Below, piece by piece: positions 52,873 to 60,607 of a stretch of 64,000 nucleotides of DNA; the stretch's first letter is position 1; the number at the start of each line of letters is the position of its first letter. The notes beneath the pieces were generated by a model. The model saw only the letters and a program-made list of their open reading frames with translations. It was not told where the DNA came from and ran no database searches. The translations under genes and the position numbers were made by a program. The DNA is taken from assembly GCA_963543695.1 (NCBI GenBank), contig CAUUCF010000002.1, positions 43,192 through 107,191 of the forward strand, written 5' to 3'. The stretch is from CAUUCF01 sp963543695 (GTDB taxonomy: Bacteria > Pseudomonadota > Gammaproteobacteria > UBA9339).

Positions 52873-54872
52873 TTTAATATTAAAATCCGTCCTTCCCCTA
52901 ACTGATTACCATATTTTGCACTTAACGTTCGTTCGGTATCGTTTGCCTCCATTTTTTGATAGACATCTTCTAAAAGTTCTACTGAACATAATCGATTGCC
53001 GTGTTTTGTTTGGATGGCTAAAAAATCTAAATGTTGGCTATTGAAAAAAGCATCAAAAACTTTAGGTACTCTGCTCTTGGTAAGTCTATCAATAAATTGT
53101 AATATCTCTTGTGGTTGAATGCCTAACCTTAAAAAATCAGCACTTTTACGCATCAGAGATAACACGACATCGTTACTAATGTTAACGTTATTTTCTTTTT
53201 GTTGTGCTAGTAATAATTTCGATAATTTTTCGGCAAAATCTACTACTTCTTGTTCTAAATAACCACAACTTACTTTTTGGGTTTTCTCGTCAGCAGAATA
53301 AAAAATTTGTAAAAAATTAATCAATAAATGTTTTTGCTTATGGGATTCAAGTTTTGGTAATTCCCAATGTGTAGGTTTACTAACTCCGCTCGTTAAATAA
53401 TCAACGACGTTTGTCGATAGAGCAGCAGGGACGTATTTTAAATTTCCGGCTGACGCACTTAAAAATAAAGATTTCCCTCGCTGTAATTGCCCGTTACACG
53501 TATAAAAATATTGAGTTAACGATAAATTAGGTTGTTTAACTAAATTACTTAATTGACCTTTCGGATCACAAGAAGTACGCAAAATTTTAAAGACTCGGTC
53601 TAAATCTACAAACAAATTTTCTATCGGTAACGTATTTAATTGATCAGTAGGTAATACTAATTCTTCTTCCTCTCCATACACATGGTGCCAAAAATTCCCT
53701 AATGCTTGAATAAAAGCTTGGAAAGTACTGAACATCGCCGGTAAATCACAATCGAACGACGACATTTGATTGACATGATTTTTAGCACACTGCTGCCACC
53801 ACCTAAACTGATCATCTGGTAACGAATTAATTTTTTCAAAAATTTCCAAAGTTTCAAGCGTAATTAAATGCTCCCAATTATCACGCGGTTCCAAAAAACA
53901 CTCCTTAAGATGATTAAATTTGATCGGTTGAAGTGTTTTAATTTTTTTCAAATAGGCAAGCAATACGTACAATGCTTGTTCGTTTTCTGCCTTCGATAAT
54001 AAATTATATACCGCAACATTAACGTGTTCATTTAACAACCCTAAAGCTTCTAATTCTCCAACCAAATCAAACCTTACATTCGTTTTTTCTAAAATTTTTT
54101 GGTTAAACAATTCTGCTCGTGCTTTTAATTGTGCTGTAGTAATCAGTGGAGTTTCTACGGGTTGAATGCTTTCTGTTTTCAGCTGGTATGGACGACCAAA
54201 ATAACAATTTTTTCCGTTTTCAGCGATATAAGTTTGTAATTGTGCTGCATATTGTGGCTGATTTTCTAGGTTTGCATCGTAACATAAACAATATTCCTGA
54301 CGAAGGTTATTAACGACCAACGGCTTTATAAAAAAACCTTCTGGTAAACTATCCGCATCAAAACCGTTTTTCCAAAAAGCTTCGTGTTTTTTCATTTGTG
54401 CTGAAGCTGCGCTACTTATCTTAACTACGTTTGCACTAATACAAGATAAATTACGATAACTCTCTTGATCGGCTTGGGTTAAATGGTAACAATCTTTAGC
54501 TTGAAAAAAATCTATCTTAACTTGCATTTCACTAGAATCGTTACCAATCGGATAAGAAAGAGTCTGGTATTCATAACTACCTACTGCTTCTTCAACATTC
54601 GATAAATTTTGGTTAAAAGTAACCGCAATTTCTAATTCTTGTTCCTGTTCTTGCTCTTGTTCCTGTTCAAGATTAAGTTCTAACGTTTGATTTTGCTTAA
54701 ATAATCCCCTAGGTTTTAAGTTTTTAATTTGATTAGTATCGGATCCCTGAGCATTAAAAGTTTCAAAAAAAGCACTTAATGGTGCATTATTATGGTTCAA
54801 CCATTCGTGTAGTTGCTTCTGGTTATCTTGGTCTAATTTTGGCGTTTTAACATCGTTACTAGGATTACTCAT
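52854..54872 (-). CDS. Large helical protein with EQ repeat, first gene of the SecA-like operon
   Basis: The 672-residue protein has no family I recognise. Residues 69-79 are a dipeptide run, EQEQEQEQEQE, inside a probable coiled coil. No signal peptide or membrane segment is seen. Leu/Gln-rich helical sequence dominates. By overlap and spacing it is transcribed with the 65-aa and SecA-like genes, and their shared size, helical content and context hint at a common complex. The unit begins about 200 bases from tRNA-Met. Confidence 0.7.
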   Translation of the reverse strand: MSNPSNDVKTPKLDQDNQKQLHEWLNHNNAPLSAFFETFNAQGSDTNQIKNLKPRGLFKQNQTLELNLEQEQEQEQEQELEIAVTFNQNLSNVEEAVGSYEYQTLSYPIGNDSSEMQVKIDFFQAKDCYHLTQADQESYRNLSCISANVVKISSAASAQMKKHEAFWKNGFDADSLPEGFFIKPLVVNNLRQEYCLCYDANLENQPQYAAQLQTYIAENGKNCYFGRPYQLKTESIQPVETPLITTAQLKARAELFNQKILEKTNVRFDLVGELEALGLLNEHVNVAVYNLLSKAENEQALYVLLAYLKKIKTLQPIKFNHLKECFLEPRDNWEHLITLETLEIFEKINSLPDDQFRWWQQCAKNHVNQMSSFDCDLPAMFSTFQAFIQALGNFWHHVYGEEEELVLPTDQLNTLPIENLFVDLDRVFKILRTSCDPKGQLSNLVKQPNLSLTQYFYTCNGQLQRGKSLFLSASAGNLKYVPAALSTNVVDYLTSGVSKPTHWELPKLESHKQKHLLINFLQIFYSADEKTQKVSCGYLEQEVVDFAEKLSKLLLAQQKENNVNISNDVVLSLMRKSADFLRLGIQPQEILQFIDRLTKSRVPKVFDAFFNSQHLDFLAIQTKHGNRLCSVELLEDVYQKMEANDTERTLSAKYGNQLGEGRILILNCIESY

Positions 54873-55076
54873 CGTCTTAACCTTTTACAAGTTATTAATT
54901 ATTAATTAATTTAATATACTTAAGTTCGATAAGCAAGTTTTAAATCGAATTAATTTAACGATCAAATTTAAAGAGTGGGAAAAACCAAATATTTCTCTCG
55001 GTAATCAAATATCAAAAAAATGGGAAATTTTTTGATTTATTAAACGTCGGACGTTCAAGCAATCTTTTTTCTATAA

Positions 55077-55150
55077 TGGCTATGAGTGGGTTCGAACCAC
55101 TGACCTCAGCATTATGAGTGCCGCGCTCTGGCCTACTGAGCTACATAGCC
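55077..55150 (-). tRNA. tRNA-Met(CAT), elongator
   Basis: The minus strand gives a 74-base cloverleaf: acceptor GGCTATG/CATAGCC, D arm with AGTAGGCCAGA, anticodon loop CTCATAA (anticodon CAT) and T arm AGTGGTTCGAACCCACT. It resembles the E. coli elongator tRNA-Met rather than the initiator. The discriminator is A and no CCA is encoded. Confidence 0.95.
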
Positions 55151-55261
55151 AAATCATCATCAGACAAATATATTTATACTAATTTTCAATAAAAAATCAA
55201 TATAAAAATGAGACGGCTTGAACTAACTTTTACCTTTTAGTATGATAAAAAATAAAAATTT

Positions 55262-56320
55262 ATGCGAATTGCCGTTGGAATGTCGGGCGGAGTAGACTCT
55301 ACTTTTACTGCCCATTTATTAAAAACCCAAGGTCATGAAGTTTTTGGTACCATCATGAAAATTTGGGACCCTCAAGTTATTGCCAATTTACCGGAAGGAA
55401 GAGCTTGCTTAAGCAAAAATTCTTATCAAAACGTCGAGATTGTTCAAGCCCTCTGTGATCAAATAGGTATTCCTCTTCAAGTCATCGATTTAACGGATAC
55501 TTTTAATCAAAAAGTTTTAGGACCTTTTCGACAAAGTTATTTAGACGGAGATACCCCTAACCCTTGCATTTGGTGTAATACTTATTTAAAATTTGGAGCT
55601 TTACCGCAACATTTAAAGCAGCAAGGCATTCCGTTCGATAAATTTGCAACCGGACATTATGCTCGTATTTTAGAAATCAACAACGAATTTCGATTATTAA
55701 CCGCTCTAGATCCTTTAAAAGACCAATCTTATTTTTTATATCGTTTAAAAAACCTAACTTCTTTTTATTTCCCGTTAGGTAATTATACGAAAGAAACGGT
55801 TAAACAATTAGCGAAAAAAACAGGATTCAAAATACGTTTAGACAGTCAAGACTTTACCGTTGAACCTAAATTATTACTTAATTTCCCTGATCGCCCAGGC
55901 GATATCCTAAACGAACAAGGTCAAATACTAGGTCAACATCAAGGTTATTGGCATTATACCATTGGTCAACGTAAAGGGTTAAAAATTAGTGCGCCACAAC
56001 CTTTATACGTATTAGCTATTAATCCGTTAAAAAACCAAATCATCGTAGGACCAAGGCGAACTAAAACCACCTTAGCCTATGCTAATCAATTAGTATGGCA
56101 TCGTCAGGTAGAAACAACGGTGATCGAAGCTTTGGCAAAATATCGTTCTACCCAAGCACTGATACCAGTTACTATTTACCTTGAAAACGAAAAAGCTAAA
56201 GTTATTTTCTCCGTACCACAAATGCCTTTACCTTACGGTCAATCTATCGTTTTTTACGAAAAAATAGATCATCAATTATGCGTTTTAGGAGGTGGTTTTT
56301 TAATTCCTCCTCCTTTATAA
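55262..56320 (+). CDS. mnmA: tRNA 2-thiouridylase MnmA
   Basis: MnmA puts sulphur on U34 of tRNAs for Lys, Glu and Gln. The 352-residue protein has the P-loop VGMSGGVDSTFTAHLL, catalytic Cys in NPCIWCNTYLKFG, ATGHYARI, LDPLKDQSYFLYRL and TIGQRKGLKI. The second conserved Cys, usually in a GV/ICFI motif, is not seen: there the text reads DSQDFTVEP. In E. coli this Cys (C199) forms the persulphide, so the usual sulphur transfer may be altered. It starts 111 bases from tRNA-Met on the other strand. Confidence 0.93.
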   Translation: MRIAVGMSGGVDSTFTAHLLKTQGHEVFGTIMKIWDPQVIANLPEGRACLSKNSYQNVEIVQALCDQIGIPLQVIDLTDTFNQKVLGPFRQSYLDGDTPNPCIWCNTYLKFGALPQHLKQQGIPFDKFATGHYARILEINNEFRLLTALDPLKDQSYFLYRLKNLTSFYFPLGNYTKETVKQLAKKTGFKIRLDSQDFTVEPKLLLNFPDRPGDILNEQGQILGQHQGYWHYTIGQRKGLKISAPQPLYVLAINPLKNQIIVGPRRTKTTLAYANQLVWHRQVETTVIEALAKYRSTQALIPVTIYLENEKAKVIFSVPQMPLPYGQSIVFYEKIDHQLCVLGGGFLIPPPL

Positions 56321-56549
56321 TCGATCGGCATAAAGATTTAAAAAAATTAAAATCTTTACCGTTTATGAATTAAGTTAAATTACCGTCAAAGTTCATAAGT
56401 ACGTTGATTTATTTATCCCTAAATTACGTTTAGCCTTCGCACAGTATTAATTCCTTGCAAGATTGTTTTACAACTTTAACGTTTTTTTTTTTGCAAAGAT
56501 TCCTTTCAATGCTCAATTTTACTAATTGAGCAGGCAACAATATCTTTCT

Positions 56550-56745
56550 TTATGCTACGGTTTGCCCCATTCCACCATTACCGTTATAATAATTGCTTAA
56601 CGACCTAATTAGAAAAGCTTTTCCTTCTTGATTTTGCCGGAATACCTTCAACCTTCGTATAAGGTAGAACCTCTTTTGTAATTACTGTTCGCATACCAAT
56701 AGTAGTTCCATTCCCAAGCGTAACCCCGTTAAAAGTGATTGTTTC
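56550..56745 (-). pseudogene. Remnant of a hexapeptide-repeat acyltransferase
   Basis: One frame reads NGVTLGNGTTIGMRTVITK followed by EVLPYTKVEGIPAKSRRK. This matches the end of left-handed beta-helix transferases, where IGxxSVVTKDVPPYxxVxGxPAK is the common form. A stop precedes it and another follows; a shifted frame then continues RSLSNYYNGNGGMG. Only the C-terminal end of the gene survives. Confidence 0.6.
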
Positions 56746-56776
56746 TCAAGCAAGCTAAAACTAGAAGTCCTTTTTA

Positions 56777-56904
56777 TTATCCTAAACTTCTTGTCATATC
56801 GTTAACTTTTAATCCCCATTCCTCGAAAAAGTTTAGCAATGAATCAGTGACAAGCGCACGCATAGGATGATGACCACTCGTGAATAAAAATTTTGCTCCG
56901 CAAA
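56777..56904 (-). pseudogene. Coding remnant, family not recognised
   Basis: The frame reads FCGAKFLFTSGHHPMRALVT, then DSLLNFFEEWGLKVNDMTRS and a stop. It has the composition of real protein, and a different frame continues upstream (DEKLVNSVLGFAEQNF), so one frameshift separates them. I do not recognise the family. Confidence 0.4.
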
Positions 56905-57259
56905 ACCTAGAACAGAATTTACTAATTTTTCATCGATTTTTATTAACTGGATAACGATACAACACGTTATTACTTTCAATAAGCTTGCGGATCTCGTATC
57001 GAATCATTATCTATTAATTTCAATACTGTTATCTGTAATCACATGCTTTAAATAAACCGTTAGTTTATCCTTTTTTCCCCAAGATAAGTCGTTTCAACAT
57101 ATCCATTGCAAAAATTTTCGTCTTTTAAAAGACATATATTTTTAATCGATGATGCAAATTTAGCAAAAACTGCAATAGAGAAACCGTACTAACTTACAGA
57201 ATAATGGTGTAATTAATCGACATAATATTTATACGATTTCATTAATACCTCCTCTAGCC

Positions 57260-57862
57260 CTAGACTTCTCCAGCGTGGGAACCACCTTTTAACTTACGTA
57301 CTTTGATTTTGCAGATCTCCTGCGTCATCGTCCCCATCGGACAAAAGGCACACCACGTTCTTGGTTTAAAAAGCAACATAACCATTAGGCCAATTAACGT
57401 TGAAGTTAACATCAAGCTATAGAAACCCAAAGAAAATTGAACCACCCAAGCGGGAAAAATACTTCCCGAAGATACCCATTGCCAAGGAACTTTAAATGTC
57501 CAAAATAATTGGATGACTTTTTTTAACGGTACAGTACCTACCGCTACAAGATAAGTATTCCAAACCATGGTTCCAAACATAACCAAGAAAAAAAGCAGGA
57601 ACCCGTATCGAAAATATTTTGTTGACATCCACCTAGGAGTTGATTTCATTCGGGATAATTTAAGTTTTGTACCACACAAATTAAATAACTGTCCTCTTCC
57701 GCAAAAACGGTTACAGAAAAATTTTCCACCTCCAGCTATCGAAATAATGATCGGTAAAAAAAAATCTATCATTCCTAACCAAGCAAACAGGATATTGTAA
57801 AATCCTAAACTAAAATATACAATGGACCAAATCCATAAATAATCATACCAAGCCTTTCTCAT
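57260..57862 (-). CDS. NapH-like membrane Fe-S protein
   Basis: The 200-residue protein has about four membrane segments and two cysteine motifs, FCNRFCGRG (residues 48-56) and WCAFCPMGT (residues 170-178). This pattern is that of NapH/YccM/CcoG-type 4Fe-4S membrane proteins, in the short form found in clostridia. It probably carries electrons across or along the membrane. AAAGGAG precedes the ATG at 57862. It overlaps the first ferredoxin by 20 bases. Donor and acceptor are unknown. Confidence 0.8.
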   Translation of the reverse strand: MRKAWYDYLWIWSIVYFSLGFYNILFAWLGMIDFFLPIIISIAGGGKFFCNRFCGRGQLFNLCGTKLKLSRMKSTPRWMSTKYFRYGFLLFFLVMFGTMVWNTYLVAVGTVPLKKVIQLFWTFKVPWQWVSSGSIFPAWVVQFSLGFYSLMLTSTLIGLMVMLLFKPRTWCAFCPMGTMTQEICKIKVRKLKGGSHAGEV

Positions 57863-58055
57863 TCACACGCTCCTTTATCTTAATACTATTTGCAGGGCAA
57901 ATACGCGCACATTTACCACATCCCACGCATAAATTTTCGTTAATTACCGCATAGCAACCCTTCCATATGGTCACCGCTAATTTTGGACATACGTTTACAC
58001 AAGCCCCACAGGATACACACCTATTTTGATCCACATGCGCTAATCGTTTTACCAT
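57843..58055 (-). CDS. 2[4Fe-4S] ferredoxin, copy 1
   Basis: The 70-residue protein has two 4Fe-4S motifs, CVSCGACVNVCP and CVGCGKCARICP, as in clostridial ferredoxins. The ATG at 58055 gives MVKRLAHVDQNRC; a TTG at 58070 opens the same frame. GAAGAG lies upstream. It differs from copy 2 at three residues (V/A, A/V and V/A). It probably passes electrons to the NapH-like protein. Confidence 0.85.
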   Translation of the reverse strand: MVKRLAHVDQNRCVSCGACVNVCPKLAVTIWKGCYAVINENLCVGCGKCARICPANSIKIKERVNEKGLV

Positions 58056-58103
58056 ATATCTCTTCAACAACTAAAATATACAACGGACCAAATCCATAAA
58101 TAA

Positions 58104-58316
58104 TCATACCAAGCCTTTTTCATTCGCACGCTCCTTTATCTTAATACTATTTGCGGGACAAATACGCACACATTTACCACATCCTACGCATAAATTTTCG
58201 TTAATTACCGCATAGCAACCCTTCCATATGGTCGCCGCTAATTTTGGACATACGTTTACACAAGCCCCACAGGATACACACCTATTTTGATCTACATGCG
58301 CTAATCGTTTTACCAT
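58104..58316 (-). CDS. 2[4Fe-4S] ferredoxin, copy 2
   Basis: This copy is nearly identical to copy 1: CVSCGACVNVCP and CVGCGKCVRICP carry two 4Fe-4S clusters. The ATG at 58316 is preceded by AAAAGG. Its C-terminus runs into a truncated start of the NapH-like gene left by the 261-base duplication. Both copies remain open and so are probably in use. Confidence 0.85.
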   Translation of the reverse strand: MVKRLAHVDQNRCVSCGACVNVCPKLAATIWKGCYAVINENLCVGCGKCVRICPANSIKIKERANEKGLV

Positions 58317-58447
58317 ACACCTTTTCAACTATCTTCTTACTACATATCTATCTTATTATTTAAAATAACCCGTCCACACTAATTTATCCTATCTTCTAGC
58401 AAATTTTCTTCCTACTTTGATCCGTTGTGATACAACCCGAACCAATC

Positions 58448-58762
58448 CTAATTTTTGTTGTTCTCAAGCCACGTTTTTAAAGTCTCCTTAGACTGAAAAC
58501 CCTGGATACGTGTTATTTCTTTGCCGTTCTTAAGCATTACTATCGTCGGAACTACAATTACCCGAAACTGCTGTGCAAGCTCCACGTTCTGATCTACATC
58601 GGCAACATAAAAATTTACTTCCTCTCCCACTTCTTCTACTAATTCATGAAAGACAGGAGTTAACATTTGGCATGGACCGCACCAAGTGGCCGCAAAATCG
58701 ATGACGATGATTCCCTTTGAAATAAAGTGATCTAAATTGTTATTCTGAATCGTATGTAACAT
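58448..58762 (-). CDS. trxA: Thioredoxin
   Basis: The 104-residue protein is a standard thioredoxin with the redox motif WCGPC at residues 27-31, the cis-Pro in VVPTIVML and the C-terminal helix. Length and fold match TrxA. AAAGGAGG before the ATG is a strong ribosome site. It lies upstream of the ferredoxins on the same strand and, with the Crp/Fnr gene, forms a clostridial-looking group. Confidence 0.92.
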   Translation of the reverse strand: MLHTIQNNNLDHFISKGIIVIDFAATWCGPCQMLTPVFHELVEEVGEEVNFYVADVDQNVELAQQFRVIVVPTIVMLKNGKEITRIQGFQSKETLKTWLENNKN

Positions 58763-59304
58763 CTAAAAATCCTCCTTTATCTATATTTTAAAACCATGCG
58801 TTTTTTCAAGATGATTAAAACAAATTACTTAATGTTTTTCTGTAACTAAGTCACCGTCCGTATACCCTGCGTAACAAGAAGTATTTTTGAATAACGATGA
58901 AGCAAATATATCCCTCGTAGCTAAAGGGCTATAGATGCTTTTTTAATTCACCTGTTTTTTATAAATTTTCTGACCTTCTCGTATTTCAGTTCCGTTCTCC
59001 TCACCCCATCTTTCTCACTTTACGTACGTAACCGTCTTATTACGTTTTTTAATTAGTCACTGTTTAAAACTCAACTCCTTGCTTTCTATCAATGCTACTC
59101 ACAAATTCCTCCCGACGTTACGTTATCACGTTCGATAATAAACAATAACGTTGCTGCATTAAAAATGACTTAAGAGGCAAACGTATAACTACCTATTTGC
59201 TTGATTCGTCCTTTTGAGCTTGCATCGCTATCCGTTGTTTTGGTCATCACAAATGCTTTTGCTCTAGTAACTCACGAAATTTTGCTTAAACCACTTCTGT
59301 CTCA
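58763..59304. other. Gap with a decayed gene between thioredoxin and Crp/Fnr
   Basis: On the minus strand 58829-59008 reads GEENGTEIREGQKIYKKQ, a TAA, then SPLATRDIFASSLFKNTSCY and a stop. Around 59090-59250 another piece reads KGRIKQIGSYTFAS, a TAA, then VIFNAATLLFIIERD. These look like one or two former genes with stops. I do not recognise a family. Confidence 0.45.
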
Positions 59305-59964
59305 TTATCTACATAGTGCCTTTAATTGTTCCTTATCAATCACTTGAACCTTCCCTCGGCTAAGTTTAACGATACCTTCTTGTTCAAATGTTTTAAGCGT
59401 TCTAGATACCACTTCTCTAGCGCTTCCGATGATAGTTGCCATTTCCTCATGGGTAAATAGCATGGTGTCATTACCATTTTTTACCATCTCTTCTAAAAGA
59501 AAGATGGCCACTCGCTTATCTGCTCCAAAAAATAAAATTTGCTGCATCGTCCTCATCACCGTTGAAAATCTTTCGTTCATCATTTTTGAAAAAAACAGAG
59601 CTACTTTTACATTTTCCGTTGTCAACATTGCTAACGTCTTACTAGGCAAAAGAAGTACATCGGTATTCTCCATTGACTGCATAAAGATCTCGAAAACGAT
59701 TTCATTCATTACACAAGCAGCAGAAAACACACAAATATCCCCAGAATGCAGTCTATACATGGTAACTTCCCTTCCTTCCTCTGACATAACATAAGCTCGA
59801 AGCTGCCCATTCTCCACAAACAATGCCCCTAAACATCCCTTCATAGCGCTAGATATCAAATTTCCTTTTTTAAAATTCCTCCATTTCGCTTCCTGCCAAA
59901 CAATGTCTTGCTCAAACGCTGTAAGCTCTTTCCAAAAAGGGATCACTTCCGATATTGCTCTCAC
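59305..59964 (-). CDS. Crp/Fnr-family regulator, clostridial type
   Basis: The 219-residue protein has a cAMP-binding-like beta-roll (residues about 20-120, with GQLRAYVMSEEGREVTMYRL and SGDICVFSA) and a C-terminal HTH (THEEMATIIGSAREVVSRTL, then FEQEGIVKLSRGKVQV). Block by block it resembles clostridial Crp/Fnr regulators. It lacks the N-terminal Cys cluster of Fnr, so a direct oxygen sensor is unlikely. The start is a GTG at 59964 with GGAG upstream. It probably regulates the thioredoxin and ferredoxin group. Confidence 0.85.
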   Translation of the reverse strand: MRAISEVIPFWKELTAFEQDIVWQEAKWRNFKKGNLISSAMKGCLGALFVENGQLRAYVMSEEGREVTMYRLHSGDICVFSAACVMNEIVFEIFMQSMENTDVLLLPSKTLAMLTTENVKVALFFSKMMNERFSTVMRTMQQILFFGADKRVAIFLLEEMVKNGNDTMLFTHEEMATIIGSAREVVSRTLKTFEQEGIVKLSRGKVQVIDKEQLKALCR

Positions 59965-60607
59965 GATTTACTCCATATTTTAAACTACTTGATGACTTCA
60001 CAAGATTAACTTCAACCGCAAAAATCAAATGGACTTATACGTCCATAATAAAATAATCTTGCGAGCTTACGCAAAAATCGCGACCACACTTAAAATCTTA
60101 GCCTTTCAATCAAACCTAATCTTTTAGAAAGATTCTTTCCCTAATAATTTTAATTCTTTCTATCTTATACCCTTTTGTTCTGTTTCAAAAGGATTTTCAA
60201 AAAATTATAAGTATTCCGGCTTACTTTTCCCGAAAATAAACTACGTAATCAACCGTTTACTTAACCATTGTTCGTACTTTAATAATTTAACGTCGAACTA
60301 AGAATTATCAATAACCTAAGGACCGTTCAAAAGAATTCAATAGACACGCACCTTTTATTTTTTTTTTTGCTCATTAACTTGCAACATACTAAAAAACGGT
60401 ACTTTTTTGCTACGGGTTGATATTATATGTACCTCTTTGCCATCGATTTTTTAGGTCTAATAAAAAACTACTCCCATTAGTAAATACCAACTGATTTCTA
60501 TTTTGCAGCCTTGCAATTTTAAGCGTTAAACTCCCGTTATCTAACCAAACGTTACGGACATGACAGCTAAAAAATCAAACGTGGACGTTAATTAACGAAC
60601 TCTTTTT
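59965..60607. other. Gap with inverted repeats and a coding remnant
   Basis: No intact gene is found. An ATGGAC/GTCCAT inverted repeat at 60034-60051 lies upstream of the Crp/Fnr gene and might be a regulator site. At 60409-60590 the minus strand has an open coding-like piece, NGSLTLKIARLQNRNQLVFT, then NGSSFLLDLKNRWQRGTYNI and a TAG, that I cannot assign. Confidence 0.4.

Larger units (their letters stand above)
56321..57259. other. Long gap with decayed genes
   Basis: No intact gene is found in these 939 bases. Minus-strand translation gives an acyltransferase remnant (56550-56745), another coding remnant (56777-56904) and, at about 57000-57240, broken pieces such as NGYVETTYLGEKRIN and VLKLIDNDSIRDPQAY that I cannot name. 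It is a stretch of eroded genes. Confidence 0.5.
57808..58329. repeat. 261-base tandem duplication with ferredoxin genes
   Basis: Bases about 57808-58068 and 58069-58329 are near-identical direct repeats with an offset of 261 bases. Each holds one ferredoxin gene and the first bases of the NapH-like gene. Only about a dozen differences are visible, so it is recent. Confidence 0.8.
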
